A program made the translations under genes and the position numbers. The notes under the pieces are model-generated. The model ran no database searches. It was not told where the DNA came from and saw nothing but the letters and a program-made list of their open reading frames with translations. From Tessaracoccus aquimaris (lineage in GTDB: Bacteria; Actinomycetota; Actinomycetes; Propionibacteriales; Propionibacteriaceae): a DNA stretch of 64,000 bases. The stretch is taken from assembly GCF_001997345.1 (NCBI RefSeq), contig NZ_CP019606.1, positions 3,224,001 to 3,288,000 on the forward strand, read 5' to 3'. This document shows, one piece after another, positions 35,197 through 42,312 of the stretch; positions within the stretch are counted from its first letter, which is position 1, and every line of letters begins with the position of its first letter.

Positions 35197-36555
35197 ATGG
35201 GGGTCGTCTCCGCCGTTCGTCGGCTCTGGAAGCATGCGCCGTTCCGGCGACTGCTGACGCTGCGCATCCTCAGCCAGGCCGCCGACGGCACCCTCCAGGT
35301 GGGGATGGCCTCCTACATCCTGTTCTCCCCTCAGACCCAGCCCGACGCGTGGGCGATTGCGGGAGTGCTCGCGCTCACGCTGCTGCCGTTCACCGTCGTC
35401 GGCCCCTTCGTCGCACCGCTGCTCGACCGCTGGTCGCGCCGCAACATCGCCCTGTACTCCGACATCGCCCGCTGCGTGCTGGCCCTGATCATCGCGGTCA
35501 TCATCTTCAGCGGCGCCACGACCGGGCTGTGGGCGTTCGTGTTGTACGGCGCGCTGCTGGTCGCGATGAGCATCAATCGGTTCATGCTCGCCGGGCTGTC
35601 GGCCGGGCTGCAGCACACCGTCGACCGTGAGGAGTTCCTGACGGCGTCCTCGATCGTCCCGACGGTCGGACCCCTCGGCGTGGTGCTCGGCGCGGCGATC
35701 GGCTTCGTGGTCCGGTTCGGCTTCGCCGACCTCCTGGGGGTCGACCGGGCCAACTCGCTCGTCTTCGTGATCGCCGCAGCCGGCTTCGTCGGCTCGGTGC
35801 TGATCTGCCGCGGCTTCCCCCGCGACGCGCTCGGGCCCGACGCGATGGAGACCTCGGACGCCGAACCCGGTGGTGCCCGCGAGGTGCTGCGCGGACTGGC
35901 GGAGGCCGGTCGACACCTGCGCACCAGGCCGGCCGCGGTCGTCGCGCTCGCGTTGATGGCCGTCACGCGCCTGCTGTTCGGCCTGCTGAGCGTCGCCGTG
36001 ATCCTGGCGGCACGTCACCTGTGGCACCCGGTCTCCGACCCCGACGCCGCGCTGGCCGACCTGTCCATCTGGGGCGTCGCGACCGGGGCCGGGTTCATCC
36101 TCGCCGCGCCGCTCGTGCCGCTGCTGACCCGCCGCTTCGGGCTGGGTCGCTCCGCCGTCGGGCTGCTCGTCGGAGGAGCGGTCGTGTCGCTCGCCATCGT
36201 CGTCTCATCGGCGAAGCCGGTGCTGTTCGTCGCGAGCTTCCTGATCGGGCTGGCGGTCCAGTCGTTCAAGATCTGCGTCGACACCATCGTCCAGGCCTCG
36301 ATCGATGACCGCTACAAGGGTCGCGTCTTCACGTTCTACGACATGTCCTTCAACGGCGCCTTCGTGCTCGCGGGCGTCGTCGCCGCGTTCGTGCTGCCTG
36401 CCGAGGGTCTCTCGGTGGCCGCGTTCGTCGGCATCGCGGTCGCGTACGCGGTGTGCGCTGCGGTGATGGGCGGCGCGAGGCGCAGGCTCGGGGCGGAAAC
36501 GTTCGAGCGTGGCACCGAGTCGCTGACGTCGCGCGCCGAGGCACCCGCCGACTGA
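35197..36555 (+). CDS. MFS transporter
   Basis: A 452-residue protein with 12 predicted membrane helices and the MFS loop 2-3 motif in the form 'PLLDRWSRRNIALYSD' (G-x-x-x-D-R-x-x-R/K-R variant). 'IDDRYKGRVFTFYDM' in the second half is typical of the MFS_3/enterobactin-exporter-like group. It lacks a specific substrate motif, so efflux of an unknown compound is the fairest call. It starts four bases after terC, so the two are likely one transcript. A repeat cluster follows. Confidence 0.88.
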   Translation: MGVVSAVRRLWKHAPFRRLLTLRILSQAADGTLQVGMASYILFSPQTQPDAWAIAGVLALTLLPFTVVGPFVAPLLDRWSRRNIALYSDIARCVLALIIAVIIFSGATTGLWAFVLYGALLVAMSINRFMLAGLSAGLQHTVDREEFLTASSIVPTVGPLGVVLGAAIGFVVRFGFADLLGVDRANSLVFVIAAAGFVGSVLICRGFPRDALGPDAMETSDAEPGGAREVLRGLAEAGRHLRTRPAAVVALALMAVTRLLFGLLSVAVILAARHLWHPVSDPDAALADLSIWGVATGAGFILAAPLVPLLTRRFGLGRSAVGLLVGGAVVSLAIVVSSAKPVLFVASFLIGLAVQSFKICVDTIVQASIDDRYKGRVFTFYDMSFNGAFVLAGVVAAFVLPAEGLSVAAFVGIAVAYAVCAAVMGGARRRLGAETFERGTESLTSRAEAPAD

Positions 36556-36579
36556 TCTCGGGCCTCGCGTCCGGGTGCC

Positions 36580-36772
36580 AGGGGTTTCGACGCGGGCTGC
36601 GGCGCTTCGCGCCTTTGCCCGGCTCAACCAGCGGTCGTGCTCCGCGCCCTTGCCGGGCTCAAGGAGCGGGCCACGTGGGGCGCGGCCGATTCGTGGTTAG
36701 TGCCCGTCCGGGCGCCAGGGGGTTTCGACGCGGGCTGCGGCGCTGCGCGCCTTTGCCCGGCTCAACCAGCGG
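36580..36772. repeat. Two dispersed repeats (cluster 5)
   Basis: Two copies, at 36580-36632 and 36718-36771, of the piece starting GGGTTTCGACGCGGGCTGCG and ending GGCTCAACCAGCG, separated by about 85 bases that contain a partial third end (CCGGGCTCAAGGAGCGG). They fill the gap between the convergent MFS and response-regulator genes. Confidence 0.85.
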
Positions 36773-36800
36773 CACCGCCTCGACCCAGGACCCACCGGAC

Positions 36801-37451
36801 TCAGTCGCCGAGGCCCTCCTCGAGGGCGATCAGGACGAGGCCGACGCGGTCGCGCGCGTCCAACTTGCTGAGCAGGCGACCGATGTGGGTCTTGACGGTT
36901 CCCTCGGCCATGTACAGGCGCTCCGAGATCTCCTGGTTGTTCGCGCCCCGCGCGACCTCCTCCAACACCTCACGCTCGCGATCGGTCAGCGCGTCGAGGC
37001 GCTTGCCGTCCTCCTTGGTGGCCTTCGGGAGCAGGTCCGCGAAGTGCGTCAGCAGTCGCTTCGTGGTCGACGGTGCCACAACGGCGTCGCCGGCCGCGAC
37101 CGAGCGGATCGCGCCGAGCAACTCCTCGGGGAGGGCGTCCTTCAGTAGGAAGCCGCTCGCTCCGTTTCGCAGGGCAGCGAACACGTACTCGTCCAGGTCG
37201 AAGGTGGTCAGGACCAGGACCTTCGTGTCAACGTCGAGTGCCGAGATCAGGCGGGTCGCCTCCGTGCCGTCCATGATCGGCATCCGGATGTCCATCAGGA
37301 CGACGTCGACGGGGCGGGTCTTGACGAGGGCGACGGCGTCGCGGCCGTTGTCGACCTCTCCGACCGTCTCCATGTCGTCGGCCGAGTCGATCAGCATCCG
37401 AAAGCCGCTGCGCACCAGCGACTGGTCGTCCGCCAGCAGAACCTTGATCAC
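36801..37451 (-). CDS. NarL/LuxR-type response regulator
   Basis: The 216-residue regulator has a receiver domain ('IKVLLADDQSLVRSGF', phospho-acceptor Asp in 'VVLMDIRMPIMDG', 'VLVLTTFDLDEYVFAAL' with the switch Thr, Lys in 'FLLKDA') and a LuxR-type HTH ('LTDREREVLEEVARG', 'EGTVKTHIGRLLSKL'). The start is GTG 37451, with AAGGAGG seven bases upstream. An ATG seven codons earlier would overlap this ribosome site. It overlaps the kinase stop by four bases, so the pair is cotranscribed. Targets are unknown. Confidence 0.93.
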   Translation of the reverse strand: MIKVLLADDQSLVRSGFRMLIDSADDMETVGEVDNGRDAVALVKTRPVDVVLMDIRMPIMDGTEATRLISALDVDTKVLVLTTFDLDEYVFAALRNGASGFLLKDALPEELLGAIRSVAAGDAVVAPSTTKRLLTHFADLLPKATKEDGKRLDALTDREREVLEEVARGANNQEISERLYMAEGTVKTHIGRLLSKLDARDRVGLVLIALEEGLGD

Positions 37452-38659
37452 CGTGCGGCCTCCTTCAGCCAACTCTTCCCCAGACGGCTCGGCATCGGTA
37501 GCTGAGCCCTCACCTCATATCCTCCACCAGCGCGCGGCCCAGCCTCCAACGTTCCGCCCATCGCGGCGACCCGTTCCCGCATCCCGGCGACGCCCGAGCC
37601 GCTGCCGTCCGACTTGGACAGTGCACCCATGCCGTCGTCGGAGACGGTGATGTCGATCTCGTCCGCGAGGTAGCTGACGGAGACCGTCGCCGTCGCCGTC
37701 GGGCCGGCGTGTTTCAGGAAGTTCGTCGTCGCCTCCTGGACGATCCGGTAGGCCGTGAGCCCGAGGGACTCGGGCACCAGTGGAACGTCCCCGGAGATCT
37801 TCAGGTCGATCCGGTCGCCCGCTCCCGCCACCAGTTCGGGGATCTGGCTGAGCGTCGGGGCAGGCCCGAACCGCGGGCTCTCCATCTCGCCGCGCATCAG
37901 CGCCACGATGCGGCGCACCTCGTCGATCGACTTGCGCCCGGTCTCGGCGATCACGCCGAGCGCCTGCGCCGCCGCCTCCGGTCGCTTCGCCGTCAACGCC
38001 TTCGCGCCCTCAGCCTGCACCACGATCACCGAAAGCGAGTGGGCGAGCACGTCGTGCAGTTCCTGGGCCACCTCGACGCGCGCCCGGCCAGTTGCCAGCA
38101 GCGACTCCTGCTCGCTCTGCCGCTGGGCGGCGGTGAAGCGCTCCGTGACGATCTCGCGGTCGAGGCTCGCGTTCAGGACGCGCTCCCGCATGTAGCGCCC
38201 GCCCAGGTACGCGAGCGCCACGACGCAGGCGCAGAGCAGCACGACGACCGAGGTGCCGAGGAAGCGGTACTTCGCGTCGAGGTCACGGGTCCAGGAGATC
38301 GGGCCCGCGAGCGAGCCAGCGATACCGAAGGCGATCACGTACTGCAGGCCGGACAGGCGGCGGTAGCGGCCGACGCTGTAGATCACGATCGGCACCGCCA
38401 GCAGGGACGGCATCGGCGCCGTCAGAGTGAAGACCATCCCGACGCCCGCGACCGTCAGGATCGCAAGGCTGATCAGCGGCGCCACCCGACGGGGGATGAC
38501 CGACGCGCACATCAACAACGACCAGGCGATCGCCTTGATCGCGTACATCGAGTCGGGGATGAAGGCCAGCGGGGCAAGCGTCATCAGGCTCAAGAGCCCG
38601 GCGACCGCCGCGTCGCGCAGCACGGTGCGGGTCTCCCGCGACCAACGAGTCTCCTTCAT
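37448..38659 (-). CDS. Sensor histidine kinase, NarL/DesK type (HisKA_3)
   Basis: A 403-residue membrane kinase. The N-terminal half has about five membrane helices without a large outer loop, so it senses within the membrane. The dimerisation/phospho-acceptor motif is 'QELHDVLAHSLSVIVVQ' and the ATPase domain carries 'AYRIVQEATTNFLKHA' (N box), 'VSDDGMG' (D box) and 'GVAGMRERVAAMGG'. Such kinases often sense membrane state or cell-wall stress. The stop overlaps the response-regulator GTG. Confidence 0.93.
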   Translation of the reverse strand: MKETRWSRETRTVLRDAAVAGLLSLMTLAPLAFIPDSMYAIKAIAWSLLMCASVIPRRVAPLISLAILTVAGVGMVFTLTAPMPSLLAVPIVIYSVGRYRRLSGLQYVIAFGIAGSLAGPISWTRDLDAKYRFLGTSVVVLLCACVVALAYLGGRYMRERVLNASLDREIVTERFTAAQRQSEQESLLATGRARVEVAQELHDVLAHSLSVIVVQAEGAKALTAKRPEAAAQALGVIAETGRKSIDEVRRIVALMRGEMESPRFGPAPTLSQIPELVAGAGDRIDLKISGDVPLVPESLGLTAYRIVQEATTNFLKHAGPTATATVSVSYLADEIDITVSDDGMGALSKSDGSGSGVAGMRERVAAMGGTLEAGPRAGGGYEVRAQLPMPSRLGKSWLKEAAR

Positions 38660-38798
38660 GATGGGCCTCAGCCTATGTGCTGTGGCACGAGGGGGACGTC
38701 AGACCGCGGGCAACCCTTGGCCCTTCCTTGTGCACCGTGGTCTTAAGCTGGCCGTAAATGGTGTCGCGATGGCGCCTGCTTCTCATAGATTGATGCAC

Positions 38799-38918
38799 AT
38801 GATCCGAAAGATGTTCTGGCTGATGACGTTGCTGACGCTGGTCTTCACCACGACCAGCCTGGTTGATCGCAGCAAGGCGGCGCGACGCCGCGAACTGTGG
38901 TCCGAGGCCACCGACTGA
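38799..38918 (+). CDS. Possible 39-residue single-pass membrane protein
   Basis: A short frame starting M-I-R-K-M-F-W-L-M-T-L-L-T has one hydrophobic helix and then a basic tail ('RSKAARRRELW'). TAGATT (38786-38791) lies seven bases before the ATG at 38799, the same -10-to-ATG arrangement as other leaderless genes in this window; an ATG two codons upstream would be too close. A strong terminator hairpin follows at 38993. No family recognised. Confidence 0.5.
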   Translation: MIRKMFWLMTLLTLVFTTTSLVDRSKAARRRELWSEATD

Positions 38919-38992
38919 CACCCGTCCGCCCACGCCGCCGCACGGTGGCGTGGCGCCGCGCGTGACCCGGTCACGGGCCAACACGATGAAAG

Positions 38993-39024
38993 AGACCGGC
39001 CGCCCCAAGCAGGGCGACCGGTCT
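38993..39024. terminator. Bidirectional terminator upstream of galE's stop
   Basis: AGACCGG (38993-38999) pairs with CCGGTCT (39018-39024) and GCCC (39002-39005) with GGGC (39012-39015), with a short loop. It sits between the small plus-strand frame and the convergent galE, 17 bases from the galE stop. Confidence 0.75.
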
Positions 39025-39040
39025 TCGTCGTCGATGGGGT

Positions 39041-40030
39041 TCAGTACCCCAGCTTCTCCTTGCGGACCGGGAGCCACGCGATGGCGTCGCGGACGGCGTC
39101 CTGCTCCGTCAGCCTCGCCTCCCAGCCGAGCACGTCCTTCGCCTTGGACGACACGGTGTAGACGCCCGCGACGTCACCGGGGCGCGACGGGCCGAACTCC
39201 AGCTTGAGCGGGTCGCCCGAGATCTCCTCGAACGAGGCGGCCAGTTCCTTGACGGTCACGCCGTTGCCGGTGCCGATGTTGAACACCTCGTAGCTACTGT
39301 CCGCGGTGGCCTTGTCGAAGCCCTCAATCGCGGCGACGTGCGCCTGCGCCAGGTCCCACACGTGGATGAAGTCGCGGATGCCGGAACCGTCGCGGGTCGG
39401 CCAGTCGACGCCCGTGACGGTGAAGGTCTCGTGCTTCGACCAGGCCTCGAGCAGCTTCGCCAGCACGTGCGAGGGGTGCTCAAGCTGCTGGCCGGAGCGG
39501 AGCTTCGGGTCGGTGCCGATCGGGTTGAAGTAGCGCAGCGACAGGACCTTGACGTCGGACGCCTTCGTGAAGTCCTCAAGGATGAACTCGACCATGAACT
39601 TGGTGCGGGCGTACGGGGAGCCGGGCTGCAGCGGCGAGGCCTCGGTCACGACGAAGTTCTCGTCCGGCGCGTAGATCGAGGCGGAGGAGGAGAACAGGAA
39701 GCGGTGCACGCCGTTGCGCTGGAGGCCCTCGAGCAGCGTGACGGTCTTGGAGACGTTGTTCTCGTAGTAGCCGAGCGGGTCCGAGACGGACTCGGGGACG
39801 ACGATCTTGGCCGCGCAGTGGACGACCGCGTCGATGTTCTGTTCTGTGAAGATCCGGTCAAGCAGGGCGGGGTCGGCGATGTCGCCCTCGTAGAGCGTGC
39901 GGTCGCCGATGAACTCGCGACGGCCGGTCGAGAAGTCGTCGAGGATGACGACCTGATGCCCGGCGTCCTCGCAGGCCGAGGCAACAGTGCTGCCGATATA
40001 GCCCGCGCCACCCGTGATCAAGATCTGCAT
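39041..40030 (-). CDS. galE: UDP-glucose 4-epimerase
   Basis: GalE interconverts UDP-glucose and UDP-galactose with bound NAD+. The 329-residue short-chain dehydrogenase begins 'MQILITGGAGYIGSTV' (NAD loop G-x-x-G-x-x-G) and has 'VVHCAAKIVVPESV', catalytic Ser region 'FSSSASIYA' and the Y-x-x-x-K pair in 'PYARTKFM', then 'LRYFNPIGT' and 'RDFIHVWDLAQAHV', which mark GalE within the family. Length is normal. It is a single gene; the product would feed cell-wall or exopolysaccharide sugars. A related 4-epimerase substrate is possible. Confidence 0.93.
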   Translation of the reverse strand: MQILITGGAGYIGSTVASACEDAGHQVVILDDFSTGRREFIGDRTLYEGDIADPALLDRIFTEQNIDAVVHCAAKIVVPESVSDPLGYYENNVSKTVTLLEGLQRNGVHRFLFSSSASIYAPDENFVVTEASPLQPGSPYARTKFMVEFILEDFTKASDVKVLSLRYFNPIGTDPKLRSGQQLEHPSHVLAKLLEAWSKHETFTVTGVDWPTRDGSGIRDFIHVWDLAQAHVAAIEGFDKATADSSYEVFNIGTGNGVTVKELAASFEEISGDPLKLEFGPSRPGDVAGVYTVSSKAKDVLGWEARLTEQDAVRDAIAWLPVRKEKLGY

Positions 40031-40146
40031 GTGCTTCCTTCCTCAGGTTGAGCCTTCATCCTAGAACCGGGCCACCGGGTGATTGCAGTGGTGGACGGTT
40101 TGCGCGAGCGGGTCGTGCGAGACTGGCCGGAAAGGAAAGGTCGCAG

Positions 40147-40769
40147 ATGGACGCGCGCATCGAACACCTCGTCACGGCAGGCAACTCCGACCCGGCTGGG
40201 CCTCCGGTGCACGAGAACAACGTCTGGATAGTCGGCGACGACAGCGAGGTCATCGTCATCGATCCAGCGCACGACGCGGAGGCGGTCGCCCGGGCGGTCG
40301 GGGACAGGCGGGTCCGCCAGATCCTGCTGACGCACGGGCACTGGGACCACGTGCGGGCGGTTGTCGACTTCGCGCGCCTCGTCGACGCCCCGTTCCTGCT
40401 GCATCCATCGGACGCCTTCTTGTGGCAGCAGAGCCACGGAGGGGTCGGGTTCGGGCCGATCGCGGACGGGCAGCGCTTCGACGTCGCCGGGGTCACGCTC
40501 GAGGCTCGCCACACGCCAGGTCACACGCCCGGGTCGACGTCGTTCGTGGCGGCCGACCTCGGCGCCGTCTTCACCGGGGACACGCTGTTCGAGGGTGGGC
40601 CGGGAGCGACGCGGTGGGACTACTCGAGCTTCGACACGATCATCGACTCGATCCGCACCAAGCTGTTCACACTGCCGTCCGAGACGGTCGTACACACCGG
40701 CCACGGGCCGTCGACCACGGTCGGGCCGAGTCGCCCCACTTGGAGGAGTGGGTCGCGCGGGGCTGGTGA
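40147..40769 (+). CDS. MBL-fold metallo-hydrolase (glyoxalase-II-like); frameshifted near the end
   Basis: The protein carries the full metallo-beta-lactamase set: 'LLTHGHWDHV' (H-x-H-x-D-H), 'TPGHTPGS', 'FTGDTLF' and 'HTGHGPSTTVG'. Relatives hydrolyse thioesters or other small esters. ATG 40147 has GGAAAGG upstream. Near 40727 the frame breaks in TCGGGCCGAG. Adding one G restores the usual ending 'AESPHLEEWVARGW' and a stop at 40769, for 207 residues. As given, the frame instead runs through a repeat cluster for over 1.5 kb. I treat the break as a likely base-calling error. Confidence 0.86.
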
Positions 40770-40785
40770 CGTCGGTCGTGTCGAC

Positions 40786-41594
40786 CGTTCCCCGAGCTTG
40801 TCGAGGGGTCCGAAAGGCGAGCGGGACCGTTCCCCGAGCTTGTCGAGGGGTCCGAATGCCGAGCGGTTTCCGTTCCCCGAGCCTGTCGAGGGGTCCGAGC
40901 ACCGAGCGCGCTCGTGGGTGGGTAGGCGTGCAGGTTTCGGACGTTTCGACGCGGATGCGCGACTTCGTCGGCGATCCGGCTCAACGAGCGGGACCGTCCC
41001 CGAGCTAGTCGAGGGGGTCCGAAGACTGCGTGGTCACTGGTGTGGGACGGCGTATTGGTTGCGGACGTTTCGACGCGGACGCGCGACTTCGTCGGCGATC
41101 CGGCTCAACGAGCGGACCGTTCCCCGAGCTTGTCGAGGGGTCCGAATGCCGAGCGGGACCGTTCCCCGAGATTGTCGAGGGGTCCGAACGCCGAGCGTCC
41201 GTGGTCGTGAGCGGGTCGGCGTTCAGGTTGCGGACGTTTCGACGCGGACGCGCGACTTCGTCGGCGATCCGGCTCAACGAGCGGGACCGTTCCCCGAGCC
41301 TGTCGAGGGGTCCGAACGCCAAGCGCCTGTGGTCGTGGGGCGGGATGGCGTTCGGGTTGCGGACGTTTCGACGCGGATGCGCGACTTCGTCGGCGATCCG
41401 GCTCAACGAGCGGGACCGTTCCCCGAGCCTGTCGAGGGGTCCGAAAGCCGAGCGTCCGTGGTCGTGGGGCGGGTCGGCGTTCAGGTTGCGGACGTTTCGA
41501 CGCGGACGCGCGACTTCGTCGGCGATCCGGCTCAACGAGCGGTGGGGTCCGGCTCAACGAGCGGTGGGGTCCGGCTCAACGAGCGGCGGTCCGG
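40786..41594. repeat. Long tandem composite repeats (cluster 6)
   Basis: About 800 bases of repeats. The piece GGACGTTTCGACGCGGACGC (or GATGC), running to GATCCGGCTCAACGAGCG, occurs five times (near 40939, 41063, 41232, 41361, 41490). Hairpins of the type GTTCCCCGAGCTTGTCGAGG separate them, and the last spacings are both 129 bases. The end (41535-41594) repeats GTCCGGCTCAACGAGCGGTG about every 24 bases. No gene here; the stretch is translated only because the MBL frame is broken. Confidence 0.9.
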
Positions 41595-41595
41595 C

Positions 41596-42189
41596 TCAGC
41601 TTGTCGCGTGTTCCTTTACCGCCAAGGACTCGACGACCGCCGTCATCAAGCGCAGGTTCGACCCGTCGTTGGACAGCAGCGGAGAGAAGTACAGCGCTTC
41701 ACACAACCGCAGCAGGTCGTGGACGTCGATCGAGAAGTGGCACTCGGCCTGGGCCGCGCCGCGCTCGACCACCTCGGTCAGCAGCGGCCACTGGTCCTCA
41801 CGGGCCCGCTGCAACCGCATGGCCAACTCCGGCTCCCGGTTGGCCCGCAACTGCATCTCGATCATCGTGCGGTGCCGGTCGGGGCCGAACGCGGCCGCCC
41901 CGAACAGCGTGGTCAACAACTCGCCGATGTCGACGCTCGAGGAGGCCGAGTCGAGCGCGTCCTTGCACGCGTCGATGCACTCGTCGGCCATGTACCTGGC
42001 GACCGCCTCGCAGACGTCGTCCTTGGTCTCGAAGTTCGAATAGAAGGCTCCGCGCGTGTAGCCGGCGGCCTCGCACAACTGCTCGACCGACGTCGCGTCG
42101 ATGCCGTTGCGACCGAACAGATCGAGCGCCGCCTCGACGATCCTTCGACGGGTCTCATGCCGCCGAGCCGTGACGCGTGGGGTGCTCAT
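41596..42189 (-). CDS. TetR-family regulator of the adjacent MMPL/YhgE operon
   Basis: The 197-residue regulator has an N-terminal TetR HTH ('RRRIVEAALDLFGRNG', 'ATSVEQLCEAAGYTRGAFYSNF') and a helical ligand domain. I chose ATG 42189; further upstream start codons lie within the operator region. It diverges from the MMPL transporter at 42313, and the 123-base gap holds two matching 18-base palindromes. It therefore most likely represses the transporter operon until a substrate binds. Confidence 0.92.
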   Translation of the reverse strand: MSTPRVTARRHETRRRIVEAALDLFGRNGIDATSVEQLCEAAGYTRGAFYSNFETKDDVCEAVARYMADECIDACKDALDSASSSVDIGELLTTLFGAAAFGPDRHRTMIEMQLRANREPELAMRLQRAREDQWPLLTEVVERGAAQAECHFSIDVHDLLRLCEALYFSPLLSNDGSNLRLMTAVVESLAVKEHATS

Positions 42190-42211
42190 TTCCGTCCCTT
42201 TCACTCCAGTT

Positions 42212-42263
42212 CGATACACAAGCGTATCGGATACAATCATGTTTTGGATACACGACTGTATTC
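42212..42263. promoter_or_regulatory. Two TetR-type operators between divergent genes
   Basis: Site 1 is C-GATAC-ACAAGC-GTATC-G (42212-42229), a perfect palindrome. Site 2 is G-GATAC-ACGACT-GTATT-C (42246-42263), the same layout with one arm base changed. Both have 6-base spacers and their centres are 34 bases apart, about three helical turns. A third half-site GGATACA lies at 42229-42235. They cover the start region of both genes. Confidence 0.75.
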
Positions 42264-42312
42264 ACATAGCCTTGGGTGCTGAAACTGTACGCCGGTCGGG
42301 AGGGACGACGAG

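Noticed and set aside
34018..36027. 669-residue minus-strand frame opposite terC and the MFS gene
   Set aside because: Rich in Asp, Glu, His, Arg and Gln as expected from the complement of membrane-protein codons; the plus-strand genes have clear family motifs.
40048..42282. A single frame of more than 700 residues starting with the MBL hydrolase
   Set aside because: The part after about 40730 is a read-through of repeats caused by a one-base loss; the family's normal ending is found in the next frame with a stop at 40769.
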